This document shows, piece by piece, positions 45,812-54,007 of a stretch of DNA of 64,000 bases. Source of the stretch: JAWWPG01 sp963820035 (GTDB lineage Bacteria; Actinomycetota; Actinomycetes; Propionibacteriales; Nocardioidaceae); contig CAWFYK010000002.1 in NCBI GenBank assembly GCA_963820035.1, forward strand, positions 868,001 through 932,000. The letters are read 5' to 3'. The position numbers and the translations under genes are program-made. The notes below the pieces were generated by a model. It did no database searches. It was not told where the DNA came from and saw only the letters and a list, made by a program, of their open reading frames with translations. The stretch's first letter is position 1. Every line of letters begins with the position of its first letter.

Positions 45812-47286
45812 GGGTCGTAGGGGAAGCGTTGGTGTCGTCGGGGTGTTTGGGTGGGGTCGAGGCGTTTGGGTGGGATGACGTGGGGGTGGCCGTCGGGTGC
45901 CATTCGGATGGTCCAACCGGTGTCGGTGTGGACGAGGTGGTGGTGGTAGACGCAGAGCAGGCAGCCGTTGTTGAGGTCGGTGGGTCCGCCGTCGGTCCAT
46001 GTGGTGAGGTGGTGGGCTTCGGTCCAGGCGGGGGGCCGGTCGCAGCCGGGCCAGATGCAGCCTTGGTCTCGCAGCGCCAGGGCGAGGCGTTGGTGGCGGT
46101 TGAACAGTCGCCGGGCCATGCCGAGGTCGAGGATGGTCGAGGGGCCGTCGAGGACGGCGGGGATCAGCCGGGCGTTGCAGGCCAGCCGGCGGGTTTGGCC
46201 GATGCTGATCGCGGTGCCGGTGTCCAGGACGGCTTCGCCGAGGCCGGTCTGCAGCCGGGTCAGGTCGGTGGTGATGACCAGGGTGGCGTTCGTGCCGCCG
46301 TGTTGGGGCAGCCCGTCAGTGGGAAGGTGTTCGGCGAGCTCGACCAGGGCCCGGCCGAGCCGCTGCGGGTACGACAACCGCTCCGGGTCGTCTCCCACCC
46401 CGTCGGCTGTGTCGGTCTGGGGGTCGGCCGGGTCGGCCAGGGTGGGGTCGTTGTCTCGGCGGCGGGCGGACCGGTCGCGGCGGGGTGCGGCGAACGCGTT
46501 CAGGGCGGTCAGCAGCAGGTCGCCGGTCAGGTCGGGGATGGTGAAGGTGCCGCGGGTGGTGCCGTCGCCGGTCTTCCAGATCCGGCAGACCGCCTGCTGC
46601 AACGCGCGGGTCTCGGCGTCGCGGAGCTGCGCTTCGAGTTTCTTGTCGGCGGCGTCGGGGTCGACCACCTCGACCGCATGCCGGCAGACGGTCTTCAGCT
46701 GGGTGTAGGTCAGGCCGGGGGAGAGTCGCAGCAGGTGGTGTTGCAGCCGGTCGGTCGCCTCGACGGGGATGTGATCCCCGACGTCGGTGACCGCCCGGCC
46801 GACCAGCACCGCCCGTTCCGCGGACAGGCCGCCGCTGGCCCAGGCTCGTCGGGTCGGTTCACACCGGCCACCCGTTACTACGCGGTGATCGCCAGCGTCG
46901 GCTCCGTCGGGGTCGACTGTGCGGGTGCTGCGGTCGCAGACGGGTTGGTCGGTGTCGGCGACCCGGCTGTGGGAGATCAGCCGGTGCGCGTCACCACTGG
47001 ACAGGCCGTGGGTGGTCATCAGCCAGGCTTTCGCCGATGCTGCTCCGGCGAGGCGGGGAATGTCGCGGGCCAACACGGTGGCGGTGACCCGTGCGGTCAG
47101 TTCGTCGACGGCGGCGCGGACGGCGAGCAGCTCGCCGAGGCGTTCCAGGGCGGCGTCCTCGGTCAATGTCCAGCCGGGCAGCCCGGCCACCCCGGCCAGC
47201 AAGTCTTGAATGCCGTCGACCGCCTGTGCGAACGCGTCGAGCGCGGGTCGCCGAGCGGTGTGGGGTGGGTCGAGGGTGCCTTTCAT
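45802..47286 (-). CDS. DUF222 / HNH endonuclease family protein
   Basis: A 494-residue protein with an N-terminal DUF222 region (about residues 20-330) and a C-terminal HNH nuclease motif. The nuclease part reads CIWPGCDRPPAWTEAHHLTTW, then GGPTDLNNGCLLCVYHHHLVH, with two Cys pairs and the catalytic His. The family is multicopy in actinobacteria (REP13E12-related in M. tuberculosis) and is thought to travel as selfish or domesticated nuclease genes. No ends or target repeats of a mobile element are visible. The 14-bp tandem repeats at the 3' end and its position inside a conserved block suggest insertion. ATG 47286 follows a weak GGA. Confidence 0.92.
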   Translation of the reverse strand: MKGTLDPPHTARRPALDAFAQAVDGIQDLLAGVAGLPGWTLTEDAALERLGELLAVRAAVDELTARVTATVLARDIPRLAGAASAKAWLMTTHGLSSGDAHRLISHSRVADTDQPVCDRSTRTVDPDGADAGDHRVVTGGRCEPTRRAWASGGLSAERAVLVGRAVTDVGDHIPVEATDRLQHHLLRLSPGLTYTQLKTVCRHAVEVVDPDAADKKLEAQLRDAETRALQQAVCRIWKTGDGTTRGTFTIPDLTGDLLLTALNAFAAPRRDRSARRRDNDPTLADPADPQTDTADGVGDDPERLSYPQRLGRALVELAEHLPTDGLPQHGGTNATLVITTDLTRLQTGLGEAVLDTGTAISIGQTRRLACNARLIPAVLDGPSTILDLGMARRLFNRHQRLALALRDQGCIWPGCDRPPAWTEAHHLTTWTDGGPTDLNNGCLLCVYHHHLVHTDTGWTIRMAPDGHPHVIPPKRLDPTQTPRRHQRFPYDPLC

Positions 47287-47450
47287 GGTTCCAACTCTAG
47301 GACCAGCCACCGACAGTTTCCGTTCGTGTGTTCGACCTGTGCACGATCGTTGTGGATCGTCAGGTCTGTGGAAAACAAGGGGTCTGAGGGTGACAGTTCG
47401 GTTCGTCAGCGTTCGCCACGGGCGCCACCCAGCCAGACCGCGGACGAATC

Positions 47451-47469
47451 ACCCCGCCGACCGCGGGGT
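47451..47469 (-). terminator. terminator-like hairpin after manC
   Basis: ACCCCGC-cgacc-GCGGGGT, a perfect seven-base-pair stem 25 bases beyond the manC stop and upstream of the HNH gene. There is no T-run. Confidence 0.4.
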
Positions 47470-47493
47470 CGCCCCTCCACACTGCTCACGAGC

Positions 47494-48564
47494 TCAGATG
47501 TCGGACGAGAACCTGATCGCTCGGTCGGGGATCTGTCGGTCGCACCAGACGCGGGCCCCGCCGATCAGCTCACACCCGGCACCCACCGACGAACGGTCCC
47601 CCAATACCGCATCGCGAAGCACCGCCCTGGCTCCCACCCGAGCGCCGGGCCCGATGATCGAGTCGACGACAACGGCGTCCTTCTCGATGATAGCGCCGGC
47701 ACACACGACGCTGGCGGAAACCGTCGCCCCCGGCTCGATGACGGCTGCAGCACCGACCGACGTACCACCCTGGAGCGACGCCGTCGGCGCCACTCGAGCG
47801 CCGTCGGCTACCCATCGCTCGGCGCCCGGACGGGGGTACGCCGGGCTGGTCGTGACTCCTCGGACCAGCTCGGCCGAGGCTCGGACCAGTGCCCGCGGGG
47901 TGCCGAGGTCGAGCCAGTATCCGCGGGTGACGAAACCCGCCACGGGTCGGCCGGCTCGAAGCAGCTCCGGGAAGGTCTGCCGCTCGACGGACACCACAAC
48001 CCCAGGCGGGATCTCGTCGACGACCCGTCTCGCGAAGACGTAGCAGCCGGCGTTGATCTGATGGGACACCGGATCCTCGGACTTCTCGACGAACGCGGTG
48101 ACCCAGCCGGCGGGATCCGTCGGCACGCAGCCGAAGGCCCGGGCGTCGGGCACCTCGACGAGGTGCAGCGTCACCTCCGCACCGACTTCCCGATGGCGGG
48201 TGAGCTGAGCCGCCAGGTCGTGGTCGCTCAGGATGTCGCCGTTCAGGATGACCACGGGCTCGTCGACGCGTGAGCGCAGGTGGCCGGCCACGTTGCGAAT
48301 GGCGCCGGCGGTGCCGAGCGGCTGCTCCTCGCACACGTAGACGAGCTCGACGCCCCACCGGGCCCCGTCGCCCAGCTCGGGTCGGAACAGGTCGGCCTGG
48401 TAGCTGGTCGCCATCACGACCCGGTCGATGCCTGCTGAGGCGAGCTTCGCGATCTGGTGCTCGACGAAGGGGACTCCGGCCACCGGCAACAGGTGCTTCG
48501 GCAGGAACTGGGTCAGGGGTCGAAGCCGACTGCCGATCCCGCCGGCGACGATGACGGCTTCCAC
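47494..48564 (-). CDS. manC: mannose-1-phosphate guanylyltransferase / NDP-sugar pyrophosphorylase
   Basis: A 356-residue nucleotidyltransferase. The N-terminal Rossmann-like domain starts VEAVIVAGGIGSRLRPLTQF, with PKHLLPVAG, the GTAGAI loop and ILNGDIL. A C-terminal left-handed beta helix (about residues 240-350) has hexapeptides such as IIGPGARVGARAVLRDAV. This fits GDP-mannose pyrophosphorylase as found beside F420 and rhamnose genes in mycobacteria, but another NDP-hexose cannot be excluded. The start is GTG 48564, with GGAT upstream. It diverges from the TIGR03089 gene and would use the mannose-1-phosphate made by manB. Confidence 0.85.
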   Translation of the reverse strand: MEAVIVAGGIGSRLRPLTQFLPKHLLPVAGVPFVEHQIAKLASAGIDRVVMATSYQADLFRPELGDGARWGVELVYVCEEQPLGTAGAIRNVAGHLRSRVDEPVVILNGDILSDHDLAAQLTRHREVGAEVTLHLVEVPDARAFGCVPTDPAGWVTAFVEKSEDPVSHQINAGCYVFARRVVDEIPPGVVVSVERQTFPELLRAGRPVAGFVTRGYWLDLGTPRALVRASAELVRGVTTSPAYPRPGAERWVADGARVAPTASLQGGTSVGAAAVIEPGATVSASVVCAGAIIEKDAVVVDSIIGPGARVGARAVLRDAVLGDRSSVGAGCELIGGARVWCDRQIPDRAIRFSSDI

Positions 48565-48589
48565 CCGGTCATCCAACCACGGGCGACCG

Positions 48590-48595
48590 TAGAGT
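48590..48595 (+). promoter_or_regulatory. -10 element of a leaderless TIGR03089 transcript
   Basis: TAGAGT ends six bases before ATG 48602, with no Shine-Dalgarno. The geometry suggests a leaderless message. Confidence 0.4.
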
Positions 48596-48601
48596 GACCG
48601 G

Positions 48602-49378
48602 ATGCTCCGCCGCCCCACGACCGTCGTGTCCGCCCTCGCCGACGCCGTCCGCTCCGAGCCGGGACGCCCACTCGTCACGATGTATGACGACCGCACCGGC
48701 GAGCGGGCCGAGCTCAGTGCGGCCACGTTCGACAACTGGGTCTGCAAGATCGCCAACCTGCTCACGGCCGAGTGGGACCTCGAGCCGGCTGACCTGGTCC
48801 AGGTGTCGATGCCCGTTCATTGGCAGGCGATGGTCTCCCAGCTGGCGGTCTGGACCGCTGGCCTGACAGTGACGCTGGACGGCGAGGACGCCGTTGCCGC
48901 GAGCATCGTGGGACCGTCGGTGCCGGAGGCACCCCCACCGGGAGGGCTGGGGTTGGCATGCTCGCTCCGGCCGCTGGGACAGCCGTTCTCGACGCCGCCC
49001 GAGCGCGGTTGGCTCGACTTCGCCACGGAGGTGCCCGGACAGCCCGACCTGCTCCTCTTGCCCAGGAAGATCACCGCCGACGACCCTGCCCTGAGGGATC
49101 ACGAGCGCCTGGTGACACACGATGATCTGGTGGAGCGGGGGCTCGCGACTGCCGCTGCGATCGGCCTCGAACCTGGCGGCCGGCTCCTGACCGACCACAA
49201 CCCGACGACCGATCCTGGAATCGAGACCGCGCTGCTCGCCCCGCTGGCGGTCGGCGGATCGGTCGTCCTTCTCGTCGATTCGCCGCCGGCGCGGCGGACG
49301 ACCGTCGCCCAGCAGGAGCGTACGACGTGTGAGGCCTGGACGGACGGTCAGTCGTTGATGTCGTCGTCGTCGTCGTAG
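48602..49378 (+). CDS. TIGR03089 family protein (AMP-ligase-like)
   Basis: A 258-residue member of the actinobacterial TIGR03089 family, which resembles a truncated N-terminal AMP-binding domain of acyl-CoA synthetases (LVTMYDDRTGERAELSAATF, NWVCKIANLL, then LLAPLAVGGSVVLLV). The catalytic P-loop (usually SSGTTGxPK) is absent, so ligase activity is unlikely. The C-terminus ends in a Ser run encoded by a TCG repeat; the same bases, read on the other strand, encode an Asp run in the ABC ATPase gene, and the two genes overlap by 31 bases. It diverges from manC. Confidence 0.85.
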   Translation: MLRRPTTVVSALADAVRSEPGRPLVTMYDDRTGERAELSAATFDNWVCKIANLLTAEWDLEPADLVQVSMPVHWQAMVSQLAVWTAGLTVTLDGEDAVAASIVGPSVPEAPPPGGLGLACSLRPLGQPFSTPPERGWLDFATEVPGQPDLLLLPRKITADDPALRDHERLVTHDDLVERGLATAAAIGLEPGGRLLTDHNPTTDPGIETALLAPLAVGGSVVLLVDSPPARRTTVAQQERTTCEAWTDGQSLMSSSSS

Positions 49379-50091
49379 CCGAGCACCTTGATCGCCTCTT
49401 CGGCGTCACCGAAGTACTGGACCTGCCCGGCGGACAGCACCAACCCCAGCTCACAGAGCCGTTTCACCTGCTTGGTGTTGTGGCTCACGTAGACCATCGT
49501 CTTGCCTTCGTTCTTCAGCTCGTAGATCCGCTTCATGCACTTACGGCGGAAGGGCTGGTCTCCCACGGCGAGCATCTCGTCCATCAAGAAGATGTCGCAG
49601 TCGGTGTTGACGGCGACCGCGAACGCCAGCCGCATGAACATCCCGGAGGAGTAGTTGCGCACCGAGGACTCGACGAAGTTCTCCATCTCGGAGAAGTCGA
49701 GGATCGCGTCGTACTTGCGTTTGATCTCGGCCTGGCTCATGCCCAGGATGGCGCCGTTGAGGTAGATGTTCTCGCGGCCGGTGAGCTCCGGGTGGAACCC
49801 GGCCCCGACCTCAAGGAGGCCGGCGATCCGACCGCGGGTCAGCACCTTGCCGGAGGTCGGCTCCATTACGCCGCTGACCATCTTGAGCAGCGTGCTCTTG
49901 CCCGACCCGTTGAGCCCCATCAGCCCGATCGACGTGCCGACGTCGAGCTGGAAGGACACGTTGTCGAGCGCCGTGAACGTCTTGACCCGGCGGCGACCCT
50001 TGACGGCATTGACGGTGAGACGCTTCAGACCGTCGCTGTTGGAGAGCTTGAACTGCTTCGTGAGGTTCTCGACGATGATCGCGGTCGTCAC
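49348..50091 (-). CDS. polysaccharide ABC exporter ATP-binding protein (Wzt-like)
   Basis: A 247-residue ATPase of the Wzt/TagH/RfbE group. Walker A is GLNGSGKST, the signature is YSSGMFMRLAFA and Walker B is CDIFLMDEML. The short length shows that there is no C-terminal carbohydrate-binding domain, unlike O9a-type Wzt. In mycobacteria the similar protein Rv3781 exports the lipid-linked galactan precursor. ATG 50091 starts after the permease stop with a one-base gap. It ends DDDDDIND, over a TCG repeat shared with TIGR03089. It is the last gene of a six-gene envelope-glycan operon. Confidence 0.93.
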   Translation of the reverse strand: MTTAIIVENLTKQFKLSNSDGLKRLTVNAVKGRRRVKTFTALDNVSFQLDVGTSIGLMGLNGSGKSTLLKMVSGVMEPTSGKVLTRGRIAGLLEVGAGFHPELTGRENIYLNGAILGMSQAEIKRKYDAILDFSEMENFVESSVRNYSSGMFMRLAFAVAVNTDCDIFLMDEMLAVGDQPFRRKCMKRIYELKNEGKTMVYVSHNTKQVKRLCELGLVLSAGQVQYFGDAEEAIKVLGYDDDDDIND

Positions 50092-50092
50092 G

Positions 50093-50986
50093 TCAGAGCC
50101 GGTCCGCGAAGTCGCCGTCGAGACGGCTGAAGATCATCTGGGCGAACGCCAGGAAGACGAAGCCAGCGGCGAGGAGAATGAACCCTCGCTCGAACATGTG
50201 GGGGGGCAGCTCCTGCTTGGCCGCGACGTGGATGTCGGGGAATGTCGTGATCCAGAAGGCTCGGTTGTTGAGCATCACCGAAGCGTTGAACGGGTTCCAG
50301 ATATAGAGCTTGGCGAGCAGTGGGTGGCCAGCAAGCTTTGGTTCGATCACCGAGTAGGTGTAGATGACCGGGGCCGTCCAGCGCAGCACCACGTTGACGA
50401 CCTCGACGATGTTCCCGGTATCACGCACGAAGACGTTCATCGCGCTGAGCATGATGGCCAGCGCCAAGCCATAGATCAGCGCGATGAGGAAGGCGAGCAC
50501 GGCCGCGAGCCCGGCCGCTGGGTCGGGGTGCCAGCCGCAGATGAAGTCGCTGATGAGCAGCACAACGTACATCGGGAAGATGCTGTAGCAGGAGACGGCG
50601 ACCGAGGCGACCGGAAACATCTCCCGCGGCATGTTGATCTTGCGCACGAGCGACTTGTTCTTGATCACGGACTTCGCCCCGGCGGACATGCTCGTCGAGA
50701 AGAACTGCATCATGATCATGCCGCTGAAGATGTGCAGCGCGCGGTTGGGCGTGTTGTGGCTGATGATCAGGTTGGCCACGAAGTAGTAGACCAGGAAGCG
50801 CACGATGGGCGTGACGTAGGACCAGGCGAGCCCGATCAGGGAGCCCGAGTAACGGACCTTGACTTCCTTGCGCGCCAACAGCCACAGCAGATAGCGACGC
50901 CGGAACACGTCCCTCAGGCCGCGAACCTGTCGAGGCTCCTGAAGGGGGCCCATGGCGCGGATGGCCCGCTCCGTGGTCGCTGTCAC
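50093..50986 (-). CDS. polysaccharide ABC exporter permease (Wzm-like)
   Basis: A 297-residue ABC-2-type membrane protein with about six helices. RRRYLLWLLARKEVKVRYSG is the N-terminal amphipathic region of Wzm/TagG proteins. The middle (IKNKSLVRKINMPREMFPVA) is the cytoplasmic gating loop, and the C-terminal WNPFNASVMLNNRAF block is conserved. With the ATPase next to it, it moves a polyprenyl-linked glycan across the membrane; the glycan is inferred from the neighbouring Glf and glycosyltransferases. Start GTG overlaps the glf stop (GTGA). Confidence 0.92.
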   Translation of the reverse strand: MTATTERAIRAMGPLQEPRQVRGLRDVFRRRYLLWLLARKEVKVRYSGSLIGLAWSYVTPIVRFLVYYFVANLIISHNTPNRALHIFSGMIMMQFFSTSMSAGAKSVIKNKSLVRKINMPREMFPVASVAVSCYSIFPMYVVLLISDFICGWHPDPAAGLAAVLAFLIALIYGLALAIMLSAMNVFVRDTGNIVEVVNVVLRWTAPVIYTYSVIEPKLAGHPLLAKLYIWNPFNASVMLNNRAFWITTFPDIHVAAKQELPPHMFERGFILLAAGFVFLAFAQMIFSRLDGDFADRL

Positions 50987-52158
50987 TCGTCGATACCGCC
51001 GCTCTCGATGGCCGCACCGTCCGCGAAGTGCGGACGGAGCTTGTTGTCGTACATGGACAGGGCCGACCCGATCGCCATGTGCATGTCAAGGTACTTGTAG
51101 GTTCCGAGCCGTCCACCGAACAGCACGTCCGGCTCGGCCTTGGCCAGCTCCCGGTAGGTCAGCAACTTTGCCCGGTCGTCGGCCGTGTTGACCGGATAGT
51201 AGGGCTCGTCACCCTTCTCGGCGAACCGCGAGTACTCATGGACGATGACCGTCTTGTCCTTGGGGTACCAGGTGCGCTCGGGATGGAAGTGTCGGAACTC
51301 GTGGATCCGAGTGTATGGCACATTCTCGTCCGCATAGTTCATCACCGAGCAGCCCTGGAAGTCGCCGACGGGCTTGACCGATACGTCGAGGTCGACCGTC
51401 CGCCACGAAAGCTCCCCGGCCGAGTTGCCGAAGTAGGCGTCCAGCGGTCCGGTGTAGACGATCGGGACCTTGCCGACGTAGTCGGATCGCACGTCGAAGA
51501 AGTCGGTGTTGAGCCGGACCTCGATGTTGGGGTGGTCGACCATCCGCTCCAGCCAGGCGGTGTAGCCGTCGACCGGGAGCCCTTCGTACTTGTCGTTGAA
51601 GTAGCGGTTGTCGAAGTTGTAGCGCACCGGCAGCCGGCTGATGATGTCGGCCGAGAGCTTCGTCGGATCGGTCTGCCACTGCTTCGCCGTGTAGCCGCGG
51701 ATGAACGCCTCGTAGAGCGGTCGCCCGATCAGCGAGATGCCCTTCTCCTCGAGGTTCGCGGCGGTGGCGCTGTCGAACTCGGTCGCCTGCTCCGCCACCA
51801 GGGCGCGCGCCTCGTCGGGGGTCATCCACTTCCCGAAGTACTCGCAGATCGTCGCGAGGTTGATCGGCATCGGGTAGACCTTGCCCTGGTAGATCGAGAA
51901 GACCCGATGTTGGTAGTTGGTGAACGACGTGAACCGGTTGACGTACTCCCAGACCCGGTCGTTCGACGTGTGAAAGAGGTGGGCGCCGTACTGGTGGACC
52001 TCGATGCCGGTCTCGGGCTCGGGTGCGCTGTAGGCGTTGCCGCCGACGTGGTGACGCCGGTCGAGGATCAGCACCTTCAGCCCGAGGTCCTTGGCGCATC
52101 TCTCGGCGATGGTCAGCCCGAACAGTCCGGAGCCCACAATTACGAGGTCTGTAGTCAC
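50983..52158 (-). CDS. glf: UDP-galactopyranose mutase
   Basis: A 391-residue flavoenzyme that converts UDP-galactopyranose into UDP-galactofuranose, the donor for galactan and other Galf polymers. The FAD-binding opening VIVGSGLFGLTIAERCA is clear, with HVGGNAYS and GAHLFHTSNDRVW close to the isoalloxazine and substrate. RGYTAKQWQTDP and FGGRLGTYKYLDMHMAIGSA are further family blocks. ATG 52158 is 30 bases after the upstream glycosyltransferase stop. It shows that the operon builds a Galf-containing glycan. Confidence 0.97.
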   Translation of the reverse strand: MTTDLVIVGSGLFGLTIAERCAKDLGLKVLILDRRHHVGGNAYSAPEPETGIEVHQYGAHLFHTSNDRVWEYVNRFTSFTNYQHRVFSIYQGKVYPMPINLATICEYFGKWMTPDEARALVAEQATEFDSATAANLEEKGISLIGRPLYEAFIRGYTAKQWQTDPTKLSADIISRLPVRYNFDNRYFNDKYEGLPVDGYTAWLERMVDHPNIEVRLNTDFFDVRSDYVGKVPIVYTGPLDAYFGNSAGELSWRTVDLDVSVKPVGDFQGCSVMNYADENVPYTRIHEFRHFHPERTWYPKDKTVIVHEYSRFAEKGDEPYYPVNTADDRAKLLTYRELAKAEPDVLFGGRLGTYKYLDMHMAIGSALSMYDNKLRPHFADGAAIESGGIDE

Positions 52159-52188
52159 ATGCTCTCCTGGTCAAAGGTCGGATCGAGT

Positions 52189-53046
52189 CTAATCGAGACT
52201 TGCCCGTTGGCCCCTTCGCCGCTCTCCCCGCAGAGCTATCCATCGACGGTACGACGCCCGGCGCAGCCGCTCCGGAACCAGCCGGTACGTGCCCCTAACG
52301 GCTATATTGCGCACAAACTGCACCCGCGACGTGAATCCCAGGGCGTGCAGCCGCCGTTGCAGCTCCCACTCGGACTTGAGCAAGGTCACACCGCCGCGCC
52401 GGGCATAGGCCCCGGCCCCGACCCGGTAGAGCACCAGCGGCTCCTCGATGTTGGCCACCTGCGCACCGTGTTGGATCATCTTCGCGAACAGCAGATAGTC
52501 CTCCATCAGCGGCAGGCTGCGGTAGCCACCGACCTTCTGCACCATGGTCTTGCGATAGACGATCGTCGGGTGGTTGAAGGGCTGGTGGAACCTCGAGTAG
52601 CGGATGATCTCGGCGGCCTCGAGCGGTGGCACCCGCCGGCCCACGATGTCGTCCGCGGACGTGCCGAACTCCAGCAGCGACGAGCCCACCAGGTCGGCGC
52701 CGCACTCGACGACAGGGATCTGCTTCTCGAAGCGGTGCGGGACGGCGATGTCGTCGGCATCCATCCGGGCGACGATGTCGTGGGCACAGGCGGCCAGTCC
52801 GGCGTCGAGTGCCGGCCCCAGGCCGACGTTCACATCGAGCGGGAGCAGTCTGGCGGGCACCGGCGAACCGTCGATGAGCATGTCGATCGTGTCCGCGAGC
52901 CGGGCGGGCACCGGCCCGTCCTGCACGAGCACAACGTCATCCGGACGGCGGGTCTGCTGGTGCACCACCGAACGGAAGGCCGCCTCGAAGTACGCCGGGT
53001 CGTCGCCACGCCAGACGCTCATGAGCAGGCTGAAGGGCTCAGTCAT
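52189..53046 (-). CDS. glycosyltransferase family 2
   Basis: A 285-residue GT2 transferase. The nucleotide-sugar site starts FSLLMSVWRGDDPAYFEAAF. The metal-binding motif is VARMDADDIAVPHRF and a late acceptor-site block is GYRSLPLMEDYLLFAKMI. No transmembrane helix is present, so it works at the inner face of the membrane. The ATG overlaps the previous glycosyltransferase stop (ATGA). It lies just before glf, and the two glycosyltransferases may act in succession, one starting and one elongating a chain. The sugar cannot be told from sequence. Confidence 0.88.
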   Translation of the reverse strand: MTEPFSLLMSVWRGDDPAYFEAAFRSVVHQQTRRPDDVVLVQDGPVPARLADTIDMLIDGSPVPARLLPLDVNVGLGPALDAGLAACAHDIVARMDADDIAVPHRFEKQIPVVECGADLVGSSLLEFGTSADDIVGRRVPPLEAAEIIRYSRFHQPFNHPTIVYRKTMVQKVGGYRSLPLMEDYLLFAKMIQHGAQVANIEEPLVLYRVGAGAYARRGGVTLLKSEWELQRRLHALGFTSRVQFVRNIAVRGTYRLVPERLRRASYRRWIALRGERRRGQRASLD

Positions 53047-53993
53047 CGCGCTGTGCCCGATTCGTCGCCGCAGGCGTCGGTCAGCCCGGCGAGGACGTCG
53101 GCAGTGGGCCTCGGCCCGGCTCTCAGACCGTCGCGAATCCCACGCAGCAGCCCGCCGACGAGGGTTCCTCGGTCGGGTGAGGACCGCATGGTGCGCACCC
53201 ATCGGGCGAGGGTGGCGCCGCCGTATCCCACCTTTTCGGTCGGGTTGAGTCCTCGGGACCGGGTGAACAGCCACACCTTGTTGCGGACCTCGTAGTAGAA
53301 CCGGGCCCCCGGGTCTGCGTCCGTGGAGCCGAACGACCGGGTCTTGTGGACCACGACCGATGCCGGGCACCACAGGCCGACGTTTCCCCGGATCAGCCTC
53401 GTGGTGAACTCGAAGTCGTCGTTCCAGAGGAAGTAGTCGGCCAGCGGCAGGCCGCGGCGTCGTACGACGCCCGCATCGACGAGCACCGAGACGAAGGAGG
53501 CGGACCGGATCGGCAGACACCCGGACTCGGCAGCCCGGTCGTTGTCGAGGCTGCTCGCACCCGGTCTCGGACGTGGCGTGTTCATGGGGTGGTCGCGGCC
53601 GTCGGTCCACACCACCCGGCTGGCGACCAGCGCCGGCACCCGCGCCGGGTAGCCGTCGCGGGCGGCCAGCAGCTCCTGCAGCGCGGTCGGCCTCGGCACC
53701 GTGTCGTCGTCCATCAGCCAGAGGGCATCGCACGACGCATCCCGCAGGGCGTGCCTGATGCCGAGCGAGAAGCCACCGGCTCCACCGGAGTTGCGGGTTG
53801 CCCGCACCACGTCCACGGAGGGGAACTTCCGACTCAGCAGCTCGGCGGTGCCGTCATCGGAGGCGTTGTCGACCACCACGACACGGTCCGCGGGGAGGGT
53901 CTGGCTGAGCGTCGCGCGCAGCGCTTCGGCGAGCAGCTCGCGTCGGTTCCAGGTGACGACAACAGCGACGACGACGGCGGGGTTCTGCGACAC
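53043..53993 (-). CDS. glycosyltransferase family 2, GlfT1-like
   Basis: A 316-residue GT2 enzyme with VVTWNRRELLAEALRATLSQ, the DDD motif LWLMDDDTVPRP and YFLWNDDFEFTTRLI, which resembles the FxxDDxEf-type acceptor block of galactofuranosyltransferase GlfT1. The long GSTDADPGARFYYEVRNKVWL segment is also like GlfT-type proteins. It probably adds the first Galf residues to the lipid-linked acceptor. GTG 53993 lies 14 bases after the LCP gene stop. The GlfT1 identity is likely but not certain; a rhamnosyltransferase would look similar. Confidence 0.82.
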   Translation of the reverse strand: MSQNPAVVVAVVVTWNRRELLAEALRATLSQTLPADRVVVVDNASDDGTAELLSRKFPSVDVVRATRNSGGAGGFSLGIRHALRDASCDALWLMDDDTVPRPTALQELLAARDGYPARVPALVASRVVWTDGRDHPMNTPRPRPGASSLDNDRAAESGCLPIRSASFVSVLVDAGVVRRRGLPLADYFLWNDDFEFTTRLIRGNVGLWCPASVVVHKTRSFGSTDADPGARFYYEVRNKVWLFTRSRGLNPTEKVGYGGATLARWVRTMRSSPDRGTLVGGLLRGIRDGLRAGPRPTADVLAGLTDACGDESGTAR

Positions 53994-54007
53994 ACCGCAC
54001 CTTATCG

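Noticed and set aside
45784..48273. 829-codon plus-strand frame antisense to the HNH gene and manC
   Set aside because: Composition and lack of domains mark it as a shadow frame.
48602..49378. Active acyl-CoA synthetase
   Set aside because: The P-loop and the C-terminal lid of AMP-forming ligases are absent; it fits TIGR03089.
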